From: Caulobacter sp. UNC279MFTsu5.1
Lineage (GTDB): Bacteria; Pseudomonadota; Alphaproteobacteria; Caulobacterales; Caulobacteraceae
Direction: 5' to 3'
Length of the DNA stretch: 64,000 nucleotides
NCBI RefSeq assembly: GCF_900114015.1
Contig: NZ_FORN01000004.1
Coordinates: forward strand, 62,001 to 126,000
In this document: one piece after another, positions 37,423-46,326 of the stretch
Layout of the letters: each line of letters opens with the position of its first letter
Position numbering within the stretch: the first letter of the stretch is position 1
Notes under the pieces: model-generated
Seen by the model: only the letters and a program-made list of their open reading frames with translations
Told to the model about the DNA's origin: nothing
The model's database searches: none
Translations under genes and position numbers: made by a program

Positions 37423-38346
37423 ATGACCCGCGTCTCCACCTCCGGCAATTTCGGCGTAATGACCAGCAACCTGATGCGCGCCCAGGTGCTGCAGAACGTC
37501 GCCGGCGAACAGGTCTCCAGCCAGAAGAACGCCAACGACCTGAAGGGCTACGCCAAGAACGCCGAGGTCCTGACGGCCATGAAGACCGCCCAGGCCAAGG
37601 TGGCCGGCTTCCTGGACCAGACGACCCTGGTCTCCAACCGGCTGGACGTGCAGGACATCGGCGTCGGCCAGGTCGCCGACGCCACCCAGGACGCCCGCGA
37701 CGCCATCGCCAACGCCATCGCGGCCGGCAGCGCCGAGACCCTGATGCAGCAGCTGAACGGCGCCTTCGGCGACGTGGTCCAGGGCCTCAACAGCAAGTTC
37801 AACGGCCGCTACGTGTTCGCCGGCGCCAAGTCCGACACCCAGCCGACCACGGCCACCAGCATGGCCGACCTGACCGCCGGCCCGCCGATCGCCACGCTGT
37901 TCCAGAACGACCAGTACATCACCAGCAACCGCGTGGACGACACCACCTCGGTCGACACCGGCCAGCTGGCTGACAAGCTGGGCACGGGCGTCTACGGCGC
38001 CTTCCAGCAGGTCCAGGCCTATGTCGACGCCAACGGCCCGTTCACCGGCAAGCTGACCCAGGCCCAGAGCGACTTCCTCAAGGGCCTGCTGCCGACCTTC
38101 GACACGGTCAAGACCGGCCTCACCACCGCCCAGGCCCAGAACGGCCTGAACCAGAAGCGCTTCGAGACCGCCAAGACCGAGCTGTCGGACCAGGCCGACA
38201 CCCTGAGCACCATGGTCGGCGGCATCACCGACGTCGACATGGCCGAGGCGATCACCCGCCTGGAGTCGGCCAAGCTGGCCGTCCAGGCCTCGGCCCAGGT
38301 GTTCGCGAGCCTGCAGAACTCGTCGCTGCTGAACGTGCTGAAGTAG
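37423..38346 (+). CDS. flgL: Hook-filament junction protein FlgL (HAP3)
   Basis: A 307-residue flagellin-family protein with helical ends (QVLQNVAGEQVSSQKNANDL at the start, ITDVDMAEAITRLESAKLAV near the end) and GRYVFAGAKSDTQP, typical of FlgL. It is co-transcribed with flgK. Confidence 0.94.
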   Translation: MTRVSTSGNFGVMTSNLMRAQVLQNVAGEQVSSQKNANDLKGYAKNAEVLTAMKTAQAKVAGFLDQTTLVSNRLDVQDIGVGQVADATQDARDAIANAIAAGSAETLMQQLNGAFGDVVQGLNSKFNGRYVFAGAKSDTQPTTATSMADLTAGPPIATLFQNDQYITSNRVDDTTSVDTGQLADKLGTGVYGAFQQVQAYVDANGPFTGKLTQAQSDFLKGLLPTFDTVKTGLTTAQAQNGLNQKRFETAKTELSDQADTLSTMVGGITDVDMAEAITRLESAKLAVQASAQVFASLQNSSLLNVLK

Positions 38347-38415
38347 GGGGCGGAACCCTCTCAAAGGGTCAAGGCGGGCCTGGCGTTTCGGCGATCGCAC
38401 GCGCACTCTGGCCGC

Positions 38416-39087
38416 ATGCTCAAGGTTGCGTGCTCCGTCATTCTTCTCGCCCTCGCCTGCGGGCCCGCCGTCGCGGGCGGACCGGCGCGCCACGTCGTTC
38501 GTCCCGAGGGCTGCGCGGTTCCCAAGGGCGATCAGGTCCAGCCAGCCGAGTTCGGGGCGACCGAATGCTTTCCCTCGCCGGACGGCCGCAAGTTGGTAGT
38601 CGTTCGCGGCGGCCGCATCAGCGTCGATGACGGGGTCAGGACGACCGCGGCCGGCGTGATCGACTATGGTCGTCTGATCTGGAATCCGGCTTCGACCGGT
38701 TTCATCGTCTCCGACAACGCCGGCTCCGGACAGACCAGCTATCTCAGCTATGTCGACCTTCGACAGTCATCGCCGCACCGGATCAAGGCGCTGCGATGGA
38801 CGGCGGCCAAGCAGTATGTCCGGCGCTTCAAGTGCGGCGGTCCCGGCGTCTACGTCCATTCCTGGTTCGACAGCTGGCAGGACGCCGATCACGCGAGAAT
38901 TTTTGTGATCGAGGGCGTTCACAGCGAAGGCTGCCGCTATCCGGAGGACGGCGAGATCGGGATCGGTGTCGTCGGCGACCCCGTGACCGGCCGGATCGAT
39001 AAAATCCTGACCGAGACGCAGGCCCGGACGGCATGGTGCACGCCGGGCCGCCGCGACGAGAGCGCCCTTTGCAACACCGCCCCCTAG
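38416..39087 (+). CDS. Exported hypothetical protein
   Basis: A 223-residue protein with a Sec signal ([20 protein letters not shown]). The mature part has six cysteines and beta-rich repeats such as [17 protein letters not shown] and [15 protein letters not shown], suggesting a small propeller-like fold. It has no recognised family and no clear link to the flagellar genes upstream. Confidence 0.75.
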   Translation: MLKVACSVILLALACGPAVAGGPARHVVRPEGCAVPKGDQVQPAEFGATECFPSPDGRKLVVVRGGRISVDDGVRTTAAGVIDYGRLIWNPASTGFIVSDNAGSGQTSYLSYVDLRQSSPHRIKALRWTAAKQYVRRFKCGGPGVYVHSWFDSWQDADHARIFVIEGVHSEGCRYPEDGEIGIGVVGDPVTGRIDKILTETQARTAWCTPGRRDESALCNTAP

Positions 39088-39157
39088 GGCGCGCGCTCGC
39101 GAACCGCGACACGCCGCGACATCCGCAAACCTCGCAAAACCAGCCATAACTCGCTAT

Positions 39158-40366
39158 ATGGCCGCGATGGACGCCGACACCGCCCTCTTCGCCCCTGCCC
39201 CCTCCGCCCTCGACCGCGCCGTCGAGCAGGCGCGCGCGGCCGTGGGCCTGCCGGTCGGGACGCGGATCGTCGCGGCGATGTCCGGCGGGGTTGACTCCAC
39301 GGTGACCGCGGCCCTGCTGGCCAAGGCCGGCTACGACGTGGTGGGCGTCACCCTGCAGCTCTACGACCACGGCGCGGCGATCTCGCGCAGGGGCGCCTGC
39401 TGCGCGGGCCAGGACATCCTGGACGCCCGCATGGCGGCCGAGCGGATCGGCATCCCGCACTACGTGCTGGACTACGAAAGCCGCTTCAAGGAACAGGTGA
39501 TCGAGGACTTCGCCGACGCCTATCTGCGCGGCGAGACGCCGATCCCCTGCGTGCGCTGCAACCAGACCGTCAAGTTCCGCGACCTGCTGGACGTGGCCCG
39601 CGACCTAGGCGCCGAGGCGATGGCCACCGGCCACTACGTGCAACGGGCTTTCGCGAGCGGCGGCAACCGCCCGCAGCTGCGTCGCGCCGCCGACCCGGCC
39701 AAGGACCAGAGCTATTTCCTGTTCGCCACCACGGCCGAGCAGCTGGACTTCCTGCGCTTCCCGCTGGGCGGCATGGACAAGCCGACCGTGCGCCAGGTGG
39801 CGACCGAACTCGGCCTGGCCATCGCCGACAAGCCCGACAGCCAGGACATCTGCTTCGTGCCCGAGGGCAAGTACACCACGGTGATCGACAGGATCCGGCC
39901 GCAGGGCGCCCTGCCCGGCGACATGGTGCACCTGGACGGCCGCGTGCTGGGCCGCCACGAGGGCGTCACCCGCTACACCATCGGCCAGCGCCGAGGCCTG
40001 AACGTCGCCGTGGGCGACCCGCTGTTCGTGGTCCGGATCGACGCCGACAAGCGCCAGGTGATCGTCGGCCCGCGCGAGGCCCTGTTGACCCGGGCGCTAT
40101 CGCTAAAGGAAGGCAACTGGCTGGGCGTCGAGGACAGCCTGGAGGCCGCCGCCGCCGCCGGCGCGCCGGTGCTGGCCCGCGTGCGCTCGACCCGCGAACC
40201 CGTCCCGGGCCGCCTGGCCCTGGTGGACGGTGAACCGCGCCTGGTGTTCGACGGGCTGGAAGAAGGCGTCGCCCCCGGCCAGGCCTGCGTGCTGTACGAT
40301 CCCGCCGATCCCGAGCGCGTGCTGGGCGGCGGCTTCATCGTCGCGACCGAGCGCGCGGCGACCTAG
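39158..40366 (+). CDS. mnmA: tRNA-specific 2-thiouridylase MnmA
   Basis: MnmA adds sulfur to the wobble uridine of Lys, Glu and Gln tRNAs. The 402-residue protein has the PP-loop SGGVDS (about residue 43), the catalytic cysteine pair region CVRCNQ and the second cysteine in DSQDICF, and the C-terminal beta domains. The N-terminus is about 30 residues longer than in E. coli. A second ATG lies three codons in. Confidence 0.95.
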   Translation: MAAMDADTALFAPAPSALDRAVEQARAAVGLPVGTRIVAAMSGGVDSTVTAALLAKAGYDVVGVTLQLYDHGAAISRRGACCAGQDILDARMAAERIGIPHYVLDYESRFKEQVIEDFADAYLRGETPIPCVRCNQTVKFRDLLDVARDLGAEAMATGHYVQRAFASGGNRPQLRRAADPAKDQSYFLFATTAEQLDFLRFPLGGMDKPTVRQVATELGLAIADKPDSQDICFVPEGKYTTVIDRIRPQGALPGDMVHLDGRVLGRHEGVTRYTIGQRRGLNVAVGDPLFVVRIDADKRQVIVGPREALLTRALSLKEGNWLGVEDSLEAAAAAGAPVLARVRSTREPVPGRLALVDGEPRLVFDGLEEGVAPGQACVLYDPADPERVLGGGFIVATERAAT

Positions 40367-40397
40367 GGCGGCTGGGCCAACACCCAAGCCCTCCGCC

Positions 40398-40528
40398 TTG
40401 ATCCGTCATCCTCGGACTTGTGGCGGGAATCCCTGGTTCAGCCGACGGGCAAGCGCCTTGGCGGGCTGGCGCGCCACACGCTCGCACTTGCGGCGGCAAA
40501 AGGGATTCCCACCACAAGGGCGGGTGTT
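40398..40528. repeat. Extragenic palindromic repeat, family A, copy 3
   Basis: It has the same orientation and module order as copy 2: GATCCGTCATCC, GGCGGGAATCCCTGGTTCAG, a GGCGGGCTGGCGCGCC core and CCACCACAAGGGCGGG. It lies between convergent genes. Confidence 0.75.
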
Positions 40529-40633
40529 CACCGAGACCGACAATTCCTCGCAGTAGCGATCTGAATGTCTGTTCGCCGACAGGACGCTGGGGCGGACTAC
40601 GGCCCTACTCGGACCGTAGCAAGTGATCTGGAG

Positions 40634-41995
40634 TTACTGTGTCGGGAGTGATGGCAGGTCATTCGAACCCAGCAGCGCATCTACTGCAGCCTCCGGGTGG
40701 AGCGGGTTGTCGGGAATGAGCAGGTCGGGCTCGATATAGGTGGGCGTCGCCGTTCCCGAGGGGCGGTCGAGCACAAACCGGGGATAGAATAGCAGAAGGC
40801 CGGTGTTTGGCAGGCGGAGGCTCTGAACGCCGCCCGACTGGCGTGCGCGGACCGCACCACCTACCCCGGCGACCTTGGCGAAGCGGTAATCTTGGACCAC
40901 GTTGCTGAAGAGCACGGCGGAGGAATAGGTAAGCGGGCCGACCAGCACATACACCTCTCCCGCGAACCGTAGCGGCTCATCGGCCGGCGGCTTGGCTGCG
41001 GTCTCGATCACGCCGGAGACGATCTGGCCGGCGACCTCGCCAGGCGCATTCGGTTGAAGCACCCGCTTGATGTATCGTGAGCCATGCTTGTAAGGCCGGT
41101 TAGCGATGTAGCGGAGCAAACCGTCGCGCCACATGTCATCATCCCCGCCGCCGTTCTGGCGGATGTCGATGACCAGCCGGGGCGCGCCCGCCTTGGCGAT
41201 TCTCGCAAAGCAATCGTGAGTAAAGTCAAAGAACTTCCCCTTGTCCGGCCATGAAAACGCAGCGGCTGTCAGGACGGCTCCTTGCTTACTCACATCGCAT
41301 TTGTACGTGCGTTCGAAGCTCGCCTCCTCCTGCAGGATGGCCGGCGTCTCGCCGCTGCCCACTATGGTCTGGCGGCCGGCGGCGGCCAGGTCGATGTCGA
41401 ACGCGACCGGCGATCCGTAGACCTTGGCGTAGAAGAGCCACCAGCGCTTGGCCAATAGAGCGGATCTGGATGCGGGAGTGTCGCCATGCGCGCGCGCCAA
41501 CAACTCCCTCACCAATGGGCCCACGTCCTGCCCGTTGATGCGCCGAATGCGTTGGCCGGCGAACGGCGTTGGCGCACCGCCCAGGGCGGAGACGACCCGC
41601 AAAACGCCATGCGTGTCGAGACTGACCTCGAAGGGGAAGAACACATTGCCTTCAGCCTTCGCCTGGGCGCTCTCCTTCCGCCAATTGGGCAGGCCAATGA
41701 AAAGGTGGCCATCCGCGAGCACCGGATTGAGCCGCGCCAGCGCAGACCAGGCCTGCGCTTGAGTCATTGGACGGCCCAGCTGGCGGTCGATCCGCCGCGC
41801 GGCGCGCTCCAGCTGTAGCTTACTCACCGAATGGGAGAGGTCTGGATGGTTCCGCTCGATTGTGTCGACCGCCAGCCGCAGGTCGGCCCGGAGACCGGCG
41901 ACGGAGATCGGCGCCTCCGCCGCCATGGCCGAACCGCCCACCAGAGCCGCAGCGACCAGGGCCAGACCCAGCCGCCTGAAGAGATGTGTTTGCAA
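40634..41995 (-). CDS. Exported S41-family peptidase
   Basis: A 453-residue protein from a TTG at 41995 (AGGAA upstream) with a Sec signal (LGLALVAAALVGGSAMAA). The C-terminal half is a tail-specific-protease domain: LVIDIRQNGGGDDD and VLVGPLTYSSAVLFSN with the likely catalytic serine. It is divergent from a regulator across a perfect palindrome. The codon use and GC here are slightly below the neighbours, so transfer is possible. Confidence 0.85.
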   Translation of the reverse strand: MQTHLFRRLGLALVAAALVGGSAMAAEAPISVAGLRADLRLAVDTIERNHPDLSHSVSKLQLERAARRIDRQLGRPMTQAQAWSALARLNPVLADGHLFIGLPNWRKESAQAKAEGNVFFPFEVSLDTHGVLRVVSALGGAPTPFAGQRIRRINGQDVGPLVRELLARAHGDTPASRSALLAKRWWLFYAKVYGSPVAFDIDLAAAGRQTIVGSGETPAILQEEASFERTYKCDVSKQGAVLTAAAFSWPDKGKFFDFTHDCFARIAKAGAPRLVIDIRQNGGGDDDMWRDGLLRYIANRPYKHGSRYIKRVLQPNAPGEVAGQIVSGVIETAAKPPADEPLRFAGEVYVLVGPLTYSSAVLFSNVVQDYRFAKVAGVGGAVRARQSGGVQSLRLPNTGLLLFYPRFVLDRPSGTATPTYIEPDLLIPDNPLHPEAAVDALLGSNDLPSLPTQ

Positions 41996-42042
41996 AACCC
42001 GTTCCTGATTCCGACGGCGACGAGCTTGCCGACACGCCCATG

Positions 42043-42071
42043 TGTTGAAATAATACCAGTGAATTTCAACA
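42043..42071. promoter_or_regulatory. Operator-like palindrome between the S41 peptidase and the HTH gene
   Basis: TGTTGAAAT and ATTTCAACA are perfect 9-bp inverted arms with an 11-base spacer, centred between the two divergent starts. Confidence 0.65.
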
Positions 42072-42083
42072 AGAGTCCATGAC

Positions 42084-42707
42084 GTGGTTGAATCGTTCGG
42101 TCAGCGCGCTGTTCGCGACCCGGCGCAGATCCGGCTTCTGAGTTCGGCCGTGCGGCAGGAAATCGTCGACACGCTGGCGGCCCTGGGCGGCGAGGCGAGC
42201 GTTGCGGCTATGGCGGCGCATCTGGGCCGACCGGCGGACGGCCTCTACTACCATCTGCGCGCACTGACCGATGGCGGGCTGGTGGAGGAGGTTCCCGTCG
42301 CGAGCAACGACGAGCGCCGCTATCGACTGGCCGGCGAGGGGGACGGCCCATTGCGGCTCGCCTATGACCTAGGGCCACAGGGTAATGGACGCGAACTGGG
42401 CGCATTCGCCGACGCGCTCCTACAGATCGCCGCCCAGGACTTCGAGGCAGCACTGACGTCCGAGGAAGTTCTGACCGAGGGACCCGAACGCGAACTTTGG
42501 GTTTCCCGCAACAAGGGCTGGCTGAGCAAGGAGGATATACGGGAGGTCTCAAGGCTGCTGGAGCGGCTCAGCGCGCTGACCAGCCAGCCTAGGGCGCTCG
42601 GACGCGAACGGCTATTGAGCTTCGCCTTCGCCCTCGCGCCGCTCTGCCCACGCTCCAAGCGCCGGCCAAAGGCAGCCGAACGGCGAGATCCAGGCGCAGC
42701 AGGCTAG
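42084..42707 (+). CDS. ArsR-like winged-helix regulator
   Basis: A 207-residue protein with an N-terminal HTH_20/ArsR-like domain (about 15-80: [40 protein letters not shown]). The helical C-terminal part is of unknown ligand. The GTG at 42084 is the likely start. It probably controls itself and the divergent S41 peptidase through the palindrome at 42043-42071. Confidence 0.8.
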   Translation: MVESFGQRAVRDPAQIRLLSSAVRQEIVDTLAALGGEASVAAMAAHLGRPADGLYYHLRALTDGGLVEEVPVASNDERRYRLAGEGDGPLRLAYDLGPQGNGRELGAFADALLQIAAQDFEAALTSEEVLTEGPERELWVSRNKGWLSKEDIREVSRLLERLSALTSQPRALGRERLLSFAFALAPLCPRSKRRPKAAERRDPGAAG

Positions 42708-42819
42708 GCCGATATTTTGGATTCAAGGCGCGAACGTTCCGCAACCCGCCACCTCAAACAGATGATCACCATTTTCATTGTCGATGCCGGCGACCGACCT
42801 TTGCCGGTGTCGGTCTATC

Positions 42820-42885
42820 CCCGTCATTTCAGGGCGAGAATGACGGACTCGTTGGAGAGCGCGGCTGAATTTCGATCCGTCGCAG
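42820..42885. repeat. Partial family A repeat module
   Basis: CCGTCATTTCAGGGCGAGAATGACGGACTCGTTGG is read here as an inverted TCATT/AATGA pair plus ACTCGTTGG, followed by AGAGCGCGGCTGAATTTCG. The same flank is seen next to copies 1 and 2. The remaining gap (42708-43195) has no supported gene; 42990-43150 is clearly A/T-richer than the rest of the window. Confidence 0.5.
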
Positions 42886-43195
42886 GCCCTGCCCCTCCCG
42901 ACTCGCTCGGCCGGGCCTTCGCCCCCAGGCGGATTTCGCCCCTCAAAGGGCCTTATGCACGCTAAGGGTGCACAAAGCCCTCAAACGCCTGAAAGACGTT
43001 ATTTCACGCGATTATTTGACATCGATGACAAAAAATCAGGTCCAACTCAGGACGTGCAGCAAAATAATCGCCGTTTACGGTGAAAAATCTCCGACTAAGC
43101 GAGTGACATACGAAACTTTTGTGGCATGCATACGTATCTACTGTACGTCCGCCTCAAGTTTTTGACGCGGTTGTAGAATTCGGAGTTAAGGGCCC

Positions 43196-43327
43196 ATGAC
43201 GACCGCCGCCTACACTTACAAGCACCGCCACGAACGCCACGTCTCGCTGACCCGGCTGAGCGTGATCCTGGCCAATCTTGGTCTGTGGGCCGGCCTGATC
43301 GTCGGCCTGGCGGTCATCGCGCGCTGA
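43196..43327 (+). CDS. Small single-span membrane protein
   Basis: A 43-residue frame with a basic start (YTYKHRHERHVSLTRL) and one hydrophobic span (SVILANLGLWAGLIVGLAVI). A GGAG lies about 10 bases upstream. It follows an A/T-rich stretch that could hold its promoter. The family is unknown. The charge and span pattern supports coding. Confidence 0.55.
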   Translation: MTTAAYTYKHRHERHVSLTRLSVILANLGLWAGLIVGLAVIAR

Positions 43328-43385
43328 ACCTGGAGCGCATGGGCGAAAGCGTGAGCGGTCTCGCCCTCGAAACGCGCTCCGGCCT

Positions 43386-43985
43386 CTAGTCGACGCCCTG
43401 CTCCTCGCGGAACAGGCCCTGGATCGCATAGAGGGCCGCGACCCTCAGATCCAAAAACACCGACCATCGGACCACATAGTCCAGCTCGGCGTTCCAGGAC
43501 GGTTCGCCCTCGGCGCCGCGCGGCCAGATCATCCCCGGCCTCGCCTCCAGGCGACGTGCGTAATCCGACCGCCCCTGGCGCAGATAGGCGTCCTGCCCGG
43601 GTGAATGCGGCCTGGGCCCGATCAGCGACATGTCGCCCTCGATCACGTTGACGGCCGACGGCAGGTCGGCCAGCCCCGCCCGCCAGAGCACCTGATCGAA
43701 CAGAGTCCCGCCCTCGATCGGCCGATACAGACGCCAGCGCCCGAACGTGCGGCCATGCAGCCCGACGGTCTCCACGCGCGTGAAGATCGGACCGCGCCGG
43801 CTGCAGCGGATCCCGGCGATCATCACCAGGCCGACGGGCAGGAAGAACACCAGGACCAGGACCGCGCCCAGCACGTCCAGCATCCGCTTGCTTACGCTTC
43901 TGGCGGGGCCGACCACGCCCATCCGCCCCGTCGCTTCCACCAACGCCAACCCCACTGCACCCTGGGCGCCCCGCCCGAGCTTCAC
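43386..43985 (-). CDS. Bacterial sugar-phosphotransferase homologue (PGT family), altered active site
   Basis: A 199-residue monotopic polyprenol-phosphate glycosyl-phosphate transferase: membrane hairpin KRMLDVLGAVLVLVFFLPVG, then GPIFTRVETVGLHG and NVIEGDMSLIGPRPH. The usual KFR(T/S)M motif reads RWRLYR, and the catalytic Asp-Glu of LDELPQ reads LADLPS, so the dyad is Ala-Asp. Normal members start glycan assembly at the inner membrane. This one may be inactive or have another role. The start is uncertain; a shorter start at about residue 22 is possible. Confidence 0.8.
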   Translation of the reverse strand: MKLGRGAQGAVGLALVEATGRMGVVGPARSVSKRMLDVLGAVLVLVFFLPVGLVMIAGIRCSRRGPIFTRVETVGLHGRTFGRWRLYRPIEGGTLFDQVLWRAGLADLPSAVNVIEGDMSLIGPRPHSPGQDAYLRQGRSDYARRLEARPGMIWPRGAEGEPSWNAELDYVVRWSVFLDLRVAALYAIQGLFREEQGVD

Positions 43986-44050
43986 GCGCTCGAGGGCTCA
44001 AAACGCGGGGGTTGCGTCGGAGTTCCGACACAGCCGGCCAAACCTGTGGA

Positions 44051-44263
44051 TCAAATGATCTCGTCGAATCCCAGGCCGATCTTGAACAGGCAATGGCCGG
44101 TTTCATCGACCAGTCGCGCCACGTCGGGATTGGTGTCGGCGCGCTCGCGCAGCCGGGTGAAGCGCCAGTCGTCGGGGTCGGCGCCGGCCGGAAACCCCGC
44201 CCCGTCCGCCGTCACCAGCCGGTAGGCCGGCTTGGCGCGATGGACGTGGAAGCGAAAGCTCAC
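44051..44263 (-). CDS. Small hypothetical protein coupled to the HxlR regulator
   Basis: A 70-residue protein whose GTG start overlaps the stop of the HxlR gene (GTGA), so the two are translationally coupled. It has no signal or membrane segment. DPDDWRFTRLRERADTNPDV and GHCLFKIGLGFDEII are the distinctive parts. The family is unknown; a role linked to the regulator is inferred from coupling. Confidence 0.7.
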   Translation of the reverse strand: MSFRFHVHRAKPAYRLVTADGAGFPAGADPDDWRFTRLRERADTNPDVARLVDETGHCLFKIGLGFDEII

Positions 44264-44763
44264 TCGGCGGCGATCCGGGTCGAGGCCTCCAGGGCTTCGC
44301 CGACGGTCAGAGCCTGCTCGTCGTGCACCACCCGGCCCAGGTCGCGGCCGTCGACGATCTGGCCGCACGCCTCGCAGGCCAGCTTGGGATGGAAGTCGCA
44401 GCCGCAGGTCTTGTGAACGAAGTGCACCGGTCCCTTGCCCAGGCCATAGACGTGCTGGTCGCCCCATTCGGCCATGGTCAGCAGCACAGGCGACAGGGCC
44501 CGCCCCTTGGGCGTCAGCACATATTCCTGGCGTGGCGGACGTTCCGAATAGCGGCGCGGCTCCAGCACCCCGTGGGCGACCAGGCTCTTGAGGCGGGCGG
44601 CCAGGACGTTGCGGGCCACGCCCAGGCGCTCCTGCCACTGCTCGAACCGCTTCACGCCCTGGAAGGCGTCGCGGAGGATCAGCAGGGTCCACGGATCGCC
44701 GACGACCTCGAGGGTGGCGGCGATGGCGCAGCGTTCGTTGGTGTAGTCGGCGGTGCGGCCCAT
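44260..44763 (-). CDS. HxlR-family regulator with a zinc-ribbon-like tail
   Basis: A 167-residue protein with a winged HTH (about 10-100: CAIAATLEVVGDPWTLLILR, ARNVLAARLKSLVAHGVLEP, RQEYVLTPKGRAL). After that, four cysteines (KTCGCDFHPKLACEACGQ) suggest a metal site, an addition common in one HxlR subgroup. A perfect ACCTAC-GCGG-GTAGGT palindrome lies about 50 bases upstream of the start. Confidence 0.9.
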   Translation of the reverse strand: MGRTADYTNERCAIAATLEVVGDPWTLLILRDAFQGVKRFEQWQERLGVARNVLAARLKSLVAHGVLEPRRYSERPPRQEYVLTPKGRALSPVLLTMAEWGDQHVYGLGKGPVHFVHKTCGCDFHPKLACEACGQIVDGRDLGRVVHDEQALTVGEALEASTRIAAE

Positions 44764-44813
44764 CGCGCGAAGGTGAAGCCTTACGCCGGGGAATGCAAGG
44801 GTTGCTTTTGCAG

Positions 44814-44829
44814 ACCTACGCGGGTAGGT
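44814..44829. promoter_or_regulatory. Operator-like palindrome upstream of the HxlR gene
   Basis: ACCTAC-GCGG-GTAGGT is a perfect 6-4-6 palindrome in the gap between the divergent HxlR gene and thiolase. TTTTTT follows on the plus strand, but no plus-strand gene ends here, so an operator is more likely than a terminator. Confidence 0.5.
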
Positions 44830-44982
44830 TTTTTATAGCAATTGACTCTCTCGGTTGCGCACTGGGGGTTGCGGCGGAATCATCCGCGTTTCGTCGCGAC
44901 CCGCTTTTTGCGCGAAAGACTTGCACTGACCGCGCCGAAGGGGGTCTATTCCGCCGCAAAATCCCCAGGGTGGAGTTCAAGC

Positions 44983-46173
44983 ATGTCCAGCGCCGCCGAT
45001 CCGGTCGTCATCGTTTCCTTCGCCCGCACGCCGATGGGCGGCTTCCAGGGGGCGCTGGCCGGGGCCAAGGCCACCGAGTTGGGAGCCGCGGCGGTGAAGG
45101 CGGCGATCGAACGGGCCGGCGTCTCCGGCGACCAGGTCGAGCAGATCTTCATGGGCTGCGTCCTGCCCGCCGGCCTGGGCCAGGCCCCCGCCCGCCAGGC
45201 GGCGGTCGGGGCGGGCCTGCCGCTGTCGGTCGAGGCGACCACGGTCAACAAGATGTGCGGCAGCGGCATGCAGGCGGCGATCATGGCCCACGACGCCCTG
45301 GCGGCCGGCAGCGCCGAGATCATCGTGGCCGGCGGCATGGAGAGCATGACCAACGCTCCCTACCTGCTGACCAAGCACCGCTCGGGCGCCCGCATCGGCC
45401 ACGACCAGATGCTGGACTCCATGTACCTGGACGGGCTGGAGGACGCCTACACGCCCGGCAAGCTGATGGGCGCCTTCGCCGAGGACAGCGCGGCTGCCTA
45501 CCAGTTCGGCCGCGAGGCCATGGACGACTACGCCGTCAAGGGCCTGGCCAAGGCCCAGAAGGCCGTCGAGAGCGGGGCCTTCAAGGCCGAGATCACGCCG
45601 GTCAGCGTCGTCACCCGCAAGGGGAGCGAGGTCGTCGACACGGACGAGCAGCCGCTGAAGGCCGACGCCGCCAAGATCCCGACCCTGCGCCCGGCCTTCG
45701 CCCGCGACGGCGGGATCACCGCGGCCAATTCCAGCTCGATCAGCGACGGCGCCGCGGCCCTGGTCATGACCCGCGAAAGCGTCGCCAAGCGCCTGGGCCT
45801 GCCGATCGTCGCCCGCGTGGCGGCCCACGCCGCCCACGCCCACGAGCCGGGCCTGTTCACCACCGCGCCCGTGCCGGCCATGCGCAAGGCCCTGAAGAAG
45901 GCCGGCTGGGAGGTCGCCGACGTCGACCTGTTCGAGGTCAACGAGGCCTTCGCCGTGGTCGCCATGATCGCCCAGCAGGAGCTGGGCATCGACCCGGACA
46001 AGCTGAACGTCAACGGCGGCGCCTGCGCCCTGGGCCACCCGATCGGGGCCAGCGGCGCGCGCATCCTGTGCACCCTGATCGCCGCCCTGCAGGCGCGCGG
46101 CGGCAAGAAGGGCCTGGCGTCCCTGTGCATCGGCGGCGGCGAGGCCACGGCGATGGCGGTGGAGCTGGTCTAG
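44983..46173 (+). CDS. Acetyl-CoA C-acetyltransferase (thiolase)
   Basis: A 396-residue thiolase with the acyl-accepting Cys in NKMCGSGMQAA (about residue 92), the His in VNEAFAVV, GHPIGASGARI and the C-terminal active Cys in SLCIGGGEA. It condenses or cleaves acetoacetyl-CoA. GGAG precedes the ATG at 44983; the frame is open 47 codons further upstream but without a family-like start. The biosynthetic or degradative role is not decided by the neighbours. Confidence 0.94.
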   Translation: MSSAADPVVIVSFARTPMGGFQGALAGAKATELGAAAVKAAIERAGVSGDQVEQIFMGCVLPAGLGQAPARQAAVGAGLPLSVEATTVNKMCGSGMQAAIMAHDALAAGSAEIIVAGGMESMTNAPYLLTKHRSGARIGHDQMLDSMYLDGLEDAYTPGKLMGAFAEDSAAAYQFGREAMDDYAVKGLAKAQKAVESGAFKAEITPVSVVTRKGSEVVDTDEQPLKADAAKIPTLRPAFARDGGITAANSSSISDGAAALVMTRESVAKRLGLPIVARVAAHAAHAHEPGLFTTAPVPAMRKALKKAGWEVADVDLFEVNEAFAVVAMIAQQELGIDPDKLNVNGGACALGHPIGASGARILCTLIAALQARGGKKGLASLCIGGGEATAMAVELV

Positions 46174-46189
46174 GGACGCGCCCTCTCCG

Positions 46190-46300
46190 TTGTCATCCCG
46201 GAAAGCGCGTAGCGCTTGTCCGGGATCCAGGTGAACCGCAACGCGCCAGCCCAGTCCCCTGGGTCCCGGACAGCCTCTGCGAGGCTTCCGGGATGACAAT
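46190..46300. repeat. Extragenic palindromic repeat, family B, copy 4
   Basis: TTGTCATCCCGGAAAGC on the left and GGCTTCCGGGATGACAA on the right form the inverted ends, with TCCGGGATCCAGG and GGGTCCCGGACAG between. It lies between convergent genes. Confidence 0.8.
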
Positions 46301-46326
46301 CGCTGGGGTGTTGAAGCACTAGAACC

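Noticed and set aside
42717..42965. 82-codon frame after the ArsR-like gene
   Set aside because: It runs through a palindromic repeat fragment and has no coding signature.
42968..43165. 65-codon frame in the A/T-rich island
   Set aside because: No ribosome binding site, odd composition and no family; more likely non-coding.
44814..44835. Terminator (hairpin plus six T's)
   Set aside because: No plus-strand gene ends here; the symmetric sequence between divergent genes fits an operator better.
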